Assembly: GCF_028368995.1 (NCBI RefSeq) | Contig: NZ_JAQNDL010000003.1 | Span: 1,922,001 to 1,986,000, forward strand | Length of the DNA: 64,000 nucleotides | Origin: Nannocystis bainbridge | GTDB taxonomy: Bacteria > Myxococcota_A > Polyangia > Nannocystales > Nannocystaceae | Direction of reading: 5' to 3' | Shown here: positions 35,765-42,851 of the stretch, one piece after another | Layout of the letters: every line of letters begins with the position of its first letter | Numbering within the stretch: the first letter of the stretch is position 1 | Translations under genes and position numbers: made by a program | The notes under the pieces: generated by a model | The model's input: the letters and a program-made list of their open reading frames with translations, nothing else | What the model was told of the DNA's origin: nothing | Database searches by the model: none

Positions 35765-36379
35765 TCAGGGCGCTTCGAAGAAGGAGACGCCGCGGAAAGT
35801 GACGGTCCGGTTGGTGCCCTGGCGGAACAGCCGCACGACCAGGAAATACTGGGCGTCGACCATCGCCAGGTTGTTCAGCGCGGTGGCGAAGGTGGTGGGC
35901 GAGGTGTTGCTGTTGTTGTCGGAAAGCACGGTGCCGACCAGCACCGAGGTGAGCGACGGCGGGGCGATCCGGCGCAGCTCGACCTTGACGCTGGCGTCGG
36001 TCAAATCACCGCTGGTATCGATGTACCACATCCGCAACTCTTCGATGATGCGGTTGCCGCTGTCCTCGTCGGTCCACGGGGTGTAGACCGGGCACTCGAG
36101 GAAGACCTCGCCGGTCTCGCCGGTGGTGAAGCGCCAGTCGACGCCGTTCCAGGTCAGCTTGCTGCGGTCGCTGGCGAGGCGCGGCTGGCAGGCGGCCGCG
36201 GAGACCCGCTCGTTCAGCTTGTCGTCTTCGGCCGCGCGCGCGGCCCCGGGCACGGCGAGTCCGCCGAGGCCGAGCGCGACCACCAGCGGGGCAGCGTGAA
36301 AGACTCTGATGAATGCGTCGCGCCGGCGCGCGGGGCGACGACGCGCGCTGGGCAGGGCCGTAGGATGTGGTTGGCTCAT
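35765..36379 (-). CDS. Secreted protein, first member of the trio
   Basis: 204 residues from ATG 36379. The N-terminus has a basic stretch (RRRPARRRDAFIRV) before the hydrophobic signal (PLVVALGLGGLAVPGAARA), resembling a twin-arginine signal. The mature part repeats the trio pattern: SAAACQPRLASDRSKLTWNG, DWRFTTGETGEVFLECP, then WYIDTSGDLTDASVKVELRRI. Different export signals in otherwise paralogous proteins are unusual. It heads the trio, with its promoter in the 270-base divergent gap. Confidence 0.75.
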   Translation of the reverse strand: MSQPHPTALPSARRRPARRRDAFIRVFHAAPLVVALGLGGLAVPGAARAAEDDKLNERVSAAACQPRLASDRSKLTWNGVDWRFTTGETGEVFLECPVYTPWTDEDSGNRIIEELRMWYIDTSGDLTDASVKVELRRIAPPSLTSVLVGTVLSDNNSNTSPTTFATALNNLAMVDAQYFLVVRLFRQGTNRTVTFRGVSFFEAP

Positions 36380-36481
36380 GCGAGGCGTATGAGCAATCGA
36401 CGTGCCCCGCGAATTGTCGTGGAGATCCGCGAGCGAGGTCCCACGATTGCGCGGGCGAGCGAGCGAGCGGGGATGCGGCAG

Positions 36482-36501
36482 CCCCATGGGGCCCCATGGG
36501 G
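36482..36501. repeat. 20-base perfect palindrome, two CCCCATGGGG units
   Basis: CCCCATGGGG occurs twice back to back, forming a 20-base perfect palindrome in the divergent gap between the secreted trio and the TSP3 lipoprotein. The rest of the gap (36380-36651) shows a GAGCGAGCGAGCGGGG run but no gene. Possible operator for divergent promoters. Confidence 0.45.
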
Positions 36502-36651
36502 CGATGAATCACCAGAGCGCGCCGTCCCGTGGCGCGCCGCGCCGAAGCGCCAGGGACGGGATGCATGGGGGCCGGCGTCCTCGCAGACATCGGAGGCATG
36601 ATTGTCGACGGCGCCCGCAATTTTTCTGCGGCCGCTGGTTACTCCGCTCGC

Positions 36652-38181
36652 ATGAGCCTGTCTGTCCCTCTCCGGCTGCGGTCGCTGGCGCTCACGGGTG
36701 CGTTCTTGTTGACCGCGTGTCCCATCGACGGCGGCACCGCCACCGACGCCGAGCTCACCAGCGGCTCGGGCGGACCCGCCACCACTGGAACCGGCGGTGA
36801 CATGACCACCACCGACGTCGACGAGCCGACCACGGCCGACCCGACGACCACCGGCACCACCGGCACCACCGGCACCACTGGCGAGGACGAGGTGATTCCC
36901 GTACCGCCCGTGTGCGACGACCCGGCCAGCCCGCTGTGCCGGGACCCGATCACGAAGTGCAAGCTCGACGAGGACCGCGACGGCGTCACGTACACTTGCG
37001 ACAACGCGCCGGAATTCACCAACCCCGGGCAGGAGGACCTCGACGGCGACGGCATCGGCGATGTCGCCGATCTGTGCCCGATCCTCCCCACCGACGACAA
37101 CAACGACTCCGACCGCGACAGCGTCGGCAACGCCTGTGACGTGTGCTCGCGGCCGCCCAACGCTTACAACAAGCAGGTCGCGTCGGTGCCGTTCTACATG
37201 CGAGCGCGCAACAACCCGACCCAGGTCGACAGCGACCGCGACGGCATCGGTGACGCCTGCGACAACTGCGTGCAGGTCGCCAACTGCCAGGCGTACGGCG
37301 ACGGGCCCGGGCTCACGCCGCACGTGGTCGGCCAGCCGACCGACATCAAGGTACCCGGTTGTCAGGACGACCTCGACGTCGACCTGATCGGCGACGCCTG
37401 CGAGGGCATGGCGATCGCTGGCGCCGCCGGACCGGTCGGCTTCCTCGACGGCGACGACTTCGATCAGGACGGGCTCGCCAACCTCGTCGACGGCTGCCCG
37501 CGGCAGCCTGTCGAGCGGCGCGCGTGCGTCGAAGACGACGACTGCCCCTCCGGCGCCACCTGCAGCGCCGCACAGATCTGCAACCACGCCGACCACGACG
37601 GCGACGCGGTCGGCGACGTCTGTGACAACTGCCCGTGGACCGCCAACCCCGAGCAGCTCGACGAGGACGCCGACGACGACATCGACAACGACTTCATCGG
37701 CGCCGCCTGCGAGCAGCACCCGCTCTGCGTCGAGCACGGCAACCCGCGCCCGCTCGCCTTTTACGACATCAGCGTCGGCGGCTACTGTTGCGTCCCCAGC
37801 CATGGCGGTCAGCCCTTGATCGATCCGGACGGCCAGCCCATCGACCTCGCCGACCTGCCTCCGCTCCCGCCTGGCGTGCTCGAGCTCCCGCCTGGCTGCG
37901 ACGAGGCCTTGCTCGCCAGCGCGGACGGCAAGGCCCACAAGATGAAGGCCTGCCACGTCGACGCACCGATCGACCTGTGGCAGCACCTGTGCCTGATGCC
38001 CGCGTGGGACCAGGACTTCGACGCCGTGCCCGACGAGTGCGACCTGTGCCCGTTCGCGTTCGATCCGTCGAACGCGGCCTACGTCGACGCAGACATGAAA
38101 GAGTGGCCCAACTACGGCAAGTACTGCCACGGCGACTACAGCCCGGAGCACCTCGACCCGGCCGAGATGTGCATGCCGTGA
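36652..38181 (+). CDS. Lipoprotein with thrombospondin type-3 calcium-binding repeats
   Basis: 509 residues. Lipobox LLTAC (Cys22), Thr/Gly linker to ~residue 85. Then at least six TSP3-type Asp repeats: DEDRDGVTYTCDN, DLDGDGIGDVADLCP, DSDRDSVGNACDVC, DSDRDGIGDACDNC, DFDQDGLANLVDGCP, DHDGDAVGDVCDNCP, DQDFDAVPDECDLCP. These bind Ca2+ and stiffen surface proteins (family knowledge). Two further Cys-rich inserts are unassigned. Likely a surface adhesin or scaffold. Confidence 0.85.
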   Translation: MSLSVPLRLRSLALTGAFLLTACPIDGGTATDAELTSGSGGPATTGTGGDMTTTDVDEPTTADPTTTGTTGTTGTTGEDEVIPVPPVCDDPASPLCRDPITKCKLDEDRDGVTYTCDNAPEFTNPGQEDLDGDGIGDVADLCPILPTDDNNDSDRDSVGNACDVCSRPPNAYNKQVASVPFYMRARNNPTQVDSDRDGIGDACDNCVQVANCQAYGDGPGLTPHVVGQPTDIKVPGCQDDLDVDLIGDACEGMAIAGAAGPVGFLDGDDFDQDGLANLVDGCPRQPVERRACVEDDDCPSGATCSAAQICNHADHDGDAVGDVCDNCPWTANPEQLDEDADDDIDNDFIGAACEQHPLCVEHGNPRPLAFYDISVGGYCCVPSHGGQPLIDPDGQPIDLADLPPLPPGVLELPPGCDEALLASADGKAHKMKACHVDAPIDLWQHLCLMPAWDQDFDAVPDECDLCPFAFDPSNAAYVDADMKEWPNYGKYCHGDYSPEHLDPAEMCMP

Positions 38182-38473
38182 CGGCGAGCGGGGCTTCTCG
38201 TGACGCATGAGCTGCAACTTCCCCCTCGGGGCCGCCGGCGCTGCATGTATCGATGGGTCGAAAGGACGCCGGGCGATCGCAACTCTCGCTGCGAATCGAC
38301 GGTTGGCTACTTTCAGAGTTTGAATGCACCTCGGGATTGGGGCGATCCGCTGGAGGGGCTCTGGGAGGACGAAGAAAAAGATCCGCATCTGCTTCTCGAG
38401 GAAGTCGCGGCCCTCCTCCGACTGTAGCCGCCCCTGCTGTGAGACACGGCCTTCGAGCACGTTGCGCTCTCGT
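38182..38473. other. Convergent gap with possible small-gene debris
   Basis: No palindrome-family hairpin, unlike nearly all other convergent gaps. Two plus-strand frames carry coding-like pieces (SLRIDGWLLSEFE near 38285; NAPRDWGDPLEGLWEDEEKDP up to a TAG at 38425), in different frames, suggesting a frameshifted small gene. Unverified. Confidence 0.3.
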
Positions 38474-39736
38474 TTAGTCCGCGTCTGCCACACGAAACGC
38501 ATCGGCCATGGTGTCTTGTTCGGCCCGCGAGATCTCCGCCGCAGTCGCCTCCGTTCGCCAGCTCCGGACGACTTCCTTGACTTCCTCAATGATCTCTCCG
38601 GCCCTCCGAGGCTTGATGCGGAAGTGCTCTGCAACCTCACGCGCGAGCTCAAGATCTTGCGCGTTGTCCGTTTCGGAGATGTTCATGGAAAGTCCGTCCC
38701 CGCTCCTGACCGGATTCATGTCGTAGGCGGGCGCCAGTGACCACCCAGGAGGCTCGAGCAAGAAGCCGTGATTGCGCGGATGATCGTCAACGTTCGAGAC
38801 GCACACGGAGAAAACGATCCGCCGCCAGAGTTGCTCGAGGTCGCGGTCCGGCTCTACGCCGTGTTGAATGATCACCGCCGCGAGGTCGAGATAGCTCGAG
38901 TCATGGTCGCCGTCGCTCTTCTCGAGCATAGTCATCGCAGACGAGAAGTGAATGCGTTCACCGCTCGCCGAACGATCGAAACGCCGTGAAAGAAAGGTGT
39001 GGTGGGGACTCGCAAAGCGTTGCCGGGTCGAATCGGGGACAATGATGCCCGCACGATACGCCAAGACGTGTACTACGCTCTCCCACGCTCCTATGTCGAC
39101 CTCGTCGTCCTTGCTGGGGAACTTGGCAATCCAAAGCCTTCCGTCCGCGTCATATACGCTGGCCTTCGGTCGGGCCCCCCCCAAAGAGCGCCCCGGTGCG
39201 ATGAGCAACTGCAGCCATTTTTTATAAGACGGATCGTCCTCAACGCCCTGCTGCTCGAGCGCCAAGCTCGCATGTTCCAGCTCTCGCAGAGAGGCCCACG
39301 GCGGAGCCGCCAGATCACGATTGTCGTCCAGAAACGGCCCGTCCTCGACCGCAAAGCGCAACGCCCCCATCCGGTGGCCGTCGTACACGCCCAGGAGAAA
39401 ATCGAGCTCGAAGAGGTGTCGTTGTTTTCGCTTCTCCTCCCTTGCGAGCTGCGCCTCGCGGCGCTTGAGCAGCACTCTGCCCCATCGATCAGGAGAGGAA
39501 TCGAGGAACAGGTTAAAGTTCTCTTTTCCGGCAGAGGGATACTGAGGCCCCTGAAACAGACGCAACGCGGGATCGAGCACTTGGGCCTGTCCGCCTTTGA
39601 GCCACTTCTCATCATATTCGAAGGAAAAGACCTCCTTGGTGCGGACACGCATGGAATGGAGGACCCCCATACGTGTCGGACCGGCGAGTCCCATCCAGTG
39701 GGCCCACACCGTGATACTTCGTCTCTCAGACGTCAT
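38474..39736 (-). CDS. hipA: HipA-family Ser/Thr kinase toxin
   Basis: 420 residues. N-terminal subdomain (~20-130, FSFEYDEKWL and DRWGRVLLKRRE patterns) then the kinase core: GGARPK loop (186-191), Lys205 (WIAKFP), catalytic N315-x-D317 with DDHPRNH, and DFG-like D339 in AYDMNP. HipA kinases phosphorylate translation factors such as GltX and induce dormancy (family knowledge); target here unknown. It overlaps the antitoxin gene by 11 bases. Codon use is less GC-rich than the chromosome, consistent with transfer. Confidence 0.9.
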   Translation of the reverse strand: MTSERRSITVWAHWMGLAGPTRMGVLHSMRVRTKEVFSFEYDEKWLKGGQAQVLDPALRLFQGPQYPSAGKENFNLFLDSSPDRWGRVLLKRREAQLAREEKRKQRHLFELDFLLGVYDGHRMGALRFAVEDGPFLDDNRDLAAPPWASLRELEHASLALEQQGVEDDPSYKKWLQLLIAPGRSLGGARPKASVYDADGRLWIAKFPSKDDEVDIGAWESVVHVLAYRAGIIVPDSTRQRFASPHHTFLSRRFDRSASGERIHFSSAMTMLEKSDGDHDSSYLDLAAVIIQHGVEPDRDLEQLWRRIVFSVCVSNVDDHPRNHGFLLEPPGWSLAPAYDMNPVRSGDGLSMNISETDNAQDLELAREVAEHFRIKPRRAGEIIEEVKEVVRSWRTEATAAEISRAEQDTMADAFRVADAD

Positions 39737-40082
39737 CCTGCTCCCCTCCCGAGGTCTCTGCGCTTTTTGGCTTCCTCGACCGTGGCCGTCGCTCGGGTTG
39801 CATCTTCAAATCCTGAAGCCGCCTCCCGAGTTCATCATCTTTAGCTATCAGCGCGAGGTCTTTCTCCAAACCCAGGCAATGCAACACGTTTGCGTATGCA
39901 CCGATGGTGACCCCGGCTTCTCCTCGTTCGATGGCCCTGAGTGTCGGAGCAGACATACCGGCGCGCTCAGCGACGAGGGCGCTGGGCAGTCTGCGCCGCA
40001 AGCGGGCCAGGCGAATACTCTCCCCCATCTGCTGAAGAAGACGGGAAACTGCGGGCAGCGGGGCCACGGTCGTTCGGGCCAT
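39726..40082 (-). CDS. hipB: HipB-type HTH antitoxin
   Basis: 118 residues. An HTH_3 (Cro/CI-type) domain at ~15-75: ESIRLARLRRRLPSALVAERAGMSAPTLRAIERGE, then GVTIGAYANVLHCLGLEKDL. The C-terminal ~40 residues are basic and flexible (RRPRSRKPKSAE), as in many HipB proteins whose tail blocks the toxin. It binds its own operator and represses the operon. First gene; the promoter lies in the AT-rich region upstream with a perfect inverted repeat. Confidence 0.88.
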   Translation of the reverse strand: MARTTVAPLPAVSRLLQQMGESIRLARLRRRLPSALVAERAGMSAPTLRAIERGEAGVTIGAYANVLHCLGLEKDLALIAKDDELGRRLQDLKMQPERRPRSRKPKSAETSGGEQDDV

Positions 40083-40100
40083 GATGAAATTATCTTTTCG

Positions 40101-40115
40101 GAAATCAGCGATTTC
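40101..40115. promoter_or_regulatory. Likely HipB operator
   Basis: GAAATC-AGC-GATTTC, perfect 6-base arms with a 3-base spacer, 19 bases upstream of the hipB ATG. It is surrounded by TTTTCG and AAATATTTTC runs in the most AT-rich stretch of the window (~40085-40330). A related AGAATATTTTCT element at ~40295 may be a second half-site. The position fits autorepression. Confidence 0.6.
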
Positions 40116-40877
40116 TGCAAAAATATTTTCTTTTCGTGTCGGCTTCTCAGCCTGAGTACGCTTTCAGCGCGGAAGCTAACTCACGCCAGGCGCGCGATTT
40201 GCACATGGAGGGAAATCGTGTTGCGCTGATGACGCTGCCAATCAGCTTTCGTAACCGAAAAAATTCCTTCTAGATGAGCGTCGAGTTGAAAGAATATTTT
40301 CTCTCAAGCTAGTCCGTTTCTAATCTTCGTGCACAATTTGCAGTGGCGCAACTCCCGCAAACAAATAGGTCCCTTAGCGCGTCCGTCGCGCACTCGATGC
40401 GGGTTTGCCTCACTCACGCGGTCGCGCCCATCGCGCAGACCTGTCAGCCCAGCTCCAGCGCCGCCACCGCAGCCGTCTCCGCCCCAGGAAAGTTGCCCAA
40501 GTAAATCGCCGTCATCACGCGCCAAGGACGGCTCGCCGTACGTCATGACCTTGTTTCTGTCGGACAGGTTATCTTATGACTCGCACGACGGTCGTACCCG
40601 GGACGTGTTCTCGCTCGGGACGACGCTCTAACCAGCTCTGCACGCAGCTCCTGCCGCGCATAACCGGGCTGCTCTCCATCGTCCTGAGCCTGCCACCGGC
40701 GCCTCACGCCAGGTGATTGTGATGACCTCAACATACCAGCATGTACGTCGGGCCATCTCACTGACGATTCGCGGGTCGACACCGGGCGCCTCGGCCATTC
40801 GCTGCAGGACGTCGATGCGATGACGGAGAGCGTCTCCCAGGCCCTCACAAGGGCGAATTCCGAAGGCCAGCGCATAC
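40116..40877. other. AT-rich to normal gap without recognised gene
   Basis: The first ~210 bases are AT-rich and belong to the HipBA promoter region. The remaining ~550 bases are normal GC. A plus-strand frame at 40329-40631 is Ser/Pro/Arg-rich and looks like a shadow. No palindrome-family copy. Confidence 0.35.
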
Positions 40878-41303
40878 ATGCCTCCATCCGCGAAAGCTCC
40901 CGTCCTATGCGCCTCTCTCGCCGCGCTCGTGCTCACCGCCTGTGGTGGTGGGATCGAGGGCGTCCGGGCGCGTGCTCCCGTGGATTTGCAGTGTGACGCC
41001 GGGGCGATCGACGTGCGCCCGGCCTCGCCGTCGGGGCCTCCCGCCGGGCCGTTCTACGCCGAGGGCTGTGACCAGCTGTGGCGCTACGTGAGCCCGCCGC
41101 GGGGCAAGACGGAGGGCAATGACGTGAAGGGAATCATCGTCCGCCAGGCGAGCTTCGATCTGTCCTGCAGCGCCGACCAGCTCGAGTTCACGCCGCTGAA
41201 CGCCGACACCTTCGGCGTCAAGGGCTGTGACAAGCAGGCGAGCTACCTCCTCGTGTGTCCGGTCGGCGGCTGCAAGGCCGTGCAGAACACGCAGGCCCAG
41301 TGA
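40878..41303 (+). CDS. Small lipoprotein
   Basis: 141 residues. Lipobox LVLTAC (Cys22). The mature domain has six Cys in pairs (LQCDAG, AEGCDQ, LSCSAD, VKGCDK, LVCPVGGC), with LWRYVS and ASYLLVC repeats suggesting two related halves of ~45 residues ('GCD(Q/K)xxxY' motif twice). No family recognised; the twofold Cys pattern is seen in other myxobacterial lipoproteins. Confidence 0.7.
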   Translation: MPPSAKAPVLCASLAALVLTACGGGIEGVRARAPVDLQCDAGAIDVRPASPSGPPAGPFYAEGCDQLWRYVSPPRGKTEGNDVKGIIVRQASFDLSCSADQLEFTPLNADTFGVKGCDKQASYLLVCPVGGCKAVQNTQAQ

Positions 41304-41425
41304 TACGGCGAGCGGCCTCTCGCCTGGGGCGCGGCGCGTCCGCCTCTCGCTCCTGGCCGGCCACCCGCTCCACGCCGATTCGCCCGCGACAGCGGGCTTC
41401 GCCGCGCGCCGATTCCGCTCGCGAC

Positions 41426-41473
41426 GACGGCGGCGCCGCGGGGCGCCGCCGTCTCGTCTGTCCCTTCGGACAG
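41426..41473. terminator. Two adjacent hairpins at a convergent junction
   Basis: Hairpin 1 has perfect 12-base arms: GACGGCGGCGCC (41426-41437), loop GCGG, GGCGCCGCCGTC (41442-41453). Hairpin 2, palindrome-family variant: CTGTCC (41458-41463), loop CTTC, GGACAG (41468-41473). The gap lies between the small lipoprotein (+) and the DUF1501 gene (-). Very likely a bidirectional terminator. Confidence 0.75.
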
Positions 41474-41483
41474 CTCTCTCGAA

Positions 41484-42821
41484 TCAGCCGAACAGCGGCA
41501 GCGAGTCGGTGACGATGCCGAACTTCTTCGCCGCCGCGCTCTCGGCCACCCCGGCCATCTCGCGCAGGGCCAGGTGGACGTGCGGGGCGGTGAGGACCAC
41601 GCCGTTCTCCGTCTCGTCGAGCTCGAGTGTGTCGGGGTCGATGCCGATCGGCAGCTGCTCGCCCTCGGTGGTGGCGCCGACGACCCGGCCGCCGCCGCCG
41701 AGCAGGCCCGGGTTGCCGCTCAGGAACATGGCCGAAGAGACAGGCCAGTGGTCCTTGCCCGAGCCCGCGTCCATGCCGTTGTAGCCCTTGCCGCGGCCGA
41801 AATCGGAGCCGACCATCACGATCAGGTTGGTGTCGATGCCGGCCATCACCGCCTGCGACATCACGTAGTCGATGCCCCACATCAGCTTGGCCAGCTGGCG
41901 CACCTGCACCGTGTCGTGGTTGGCGTGGGTGTCGAAGCCGCCGATCTCGAGGTTGACGCCGACCGCAAGGCCGGCCGTGAACGCCGCCATCGCCAGCTGC
42001 GTCTGCTGGGCCATGCGCTCGAGGTCGCCCATCTCGTTCGGCAGGTCGATGAGCGTGTCGGGCAGCGCCACTGACGACAGCAGGTCGAGGTTGCCGCGCG
42101 CGAGGTAGAGCTGCCCCGCCGCGGTCTCGATCTTCGGCAGGCGCTGCTTGGCCTTGAACGCGGCCAGCCGCTCCTGCTGGGTCGCGGCGATGCGGTCGAA
42201 CGTGTCCTGGTGGACGTAGGTGGTCATGTTGCCGGGGTCGGCCGGGTTGACGCGATTCGGCTGGGCCAGCTTGCGGAACGAGGTCACCGAGTTGAGGCGC
42301 GTGACCGGGATCAGGTTGCCGGTGCCCGAGTAACCGCCGCCGGAGATGAACGCCAGCGGGTGCTCGGGCGCCCGCGTGGCCGCCACCAGCGCGGCGAAGT
42401 TGGGGTAGCCGCCGTCGCCGCGGCCCGACCAGATCGTCACCACGCCGCGGTCGTGGTTGTTGGTCGCCATGTTGACCCCGTTCAGCACCACCAGCTTGCT
42501 GGCGTACTTGGCGAAGAAGTCGGCGTTCGACATCATGTACGGCACCGACATCGGGTCGGTCACCAGATTGGCGGCCAGCGGGATGTCGGCGTAATGGATG
42601 TCGCCCACCTTCGTCGGGTCGGCGGGGTCGTAATCATAAAGGCGGTTGAACGTGCCCTTCGGCTTGGGGTCGCAGAAGTACACGGGGTCCCAGCCGCCGC
42701 GGGCGCTGATCATCACGTAGAACGGGCCCTTGTAGGGCGGCAGCGCGGCGCGGGCGTGGCGCGGCAGGGCGACGGCGAGTCCGGTCCCGGCGGCGATCTT
42801 GAGGAAGCTGCGGCGATCCAT
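41484..42821 (-). CDS. DUF1501 protein with Tat signal
   Basis: 445 residues. A twin-arginine signal (MDRRSFLKIAAGTGLAVALP, cleaved after HARA) indicates folded export. The body matches the DUF1501 (sulfatase-like) family: GGWDPVYFCDPKP, NGVNMATNNHDRG, GGFDTHANHDTVQ, MVGSDFGRGKGYNGMDAGSGKDHWP. These are common in planctomycetes and myxobacteria next to CxxCH proteins. Metal-binding Asp/His residues are visible but the reaction is unknown. It lies 30 bases downstream of the CxxCH lipoprotein gene. Confidence 0.85.
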   Translation of the reverse strand: MDRRSFLKIAAGTGLAVALPRHARAALPPYKGPFYVMISARGGWDPVYFCDPKPKGTFNRLYDYDPADPTKVGDIHYADIPLAANLVTDPMSVPYMMSNADFFAKYASKLVVLNGVNMATNNHDRGVVTIWSGRGDGGYPNFAALVAATRAPEHPLAFISGGGYSGTGNLIPVTRLNSVTSFRKLAQPNRVNPADPGNMTTYVHQDTFDRIAATQQERLAAFKAKQRLPKIETAAGQLYLARGNLDLLSSVALPDTLIDLPNEMGDLERMAQQTQLAMAAFTAGLAVGVNLEIGGFDTHANHDTVQVRQLAKLMWGIDYVMSQAVMAGIDTNLIVMVGSDFGRGKGYNGMDAGSGKDHWPVSSAMFLSGNPGLLGGGGRVVGATTEGEQLPIGIDPDTLELDETENGVVLTAPHVHLALREMAGVAESAAAKKFGIVTDSLPLFG

Positions 42822-42851
42822 GGTCGTAACTCCGATCTCGCGGGGGTGGGC

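Noticed and set aside
40329..40631. Plus-strand ORF of 100 codons upstream of the small lipoprotein
   Set aside because: Ser/Pro/Arg-rich, no ribosome site, no motif; probable shadow in the gap beyond hipB.
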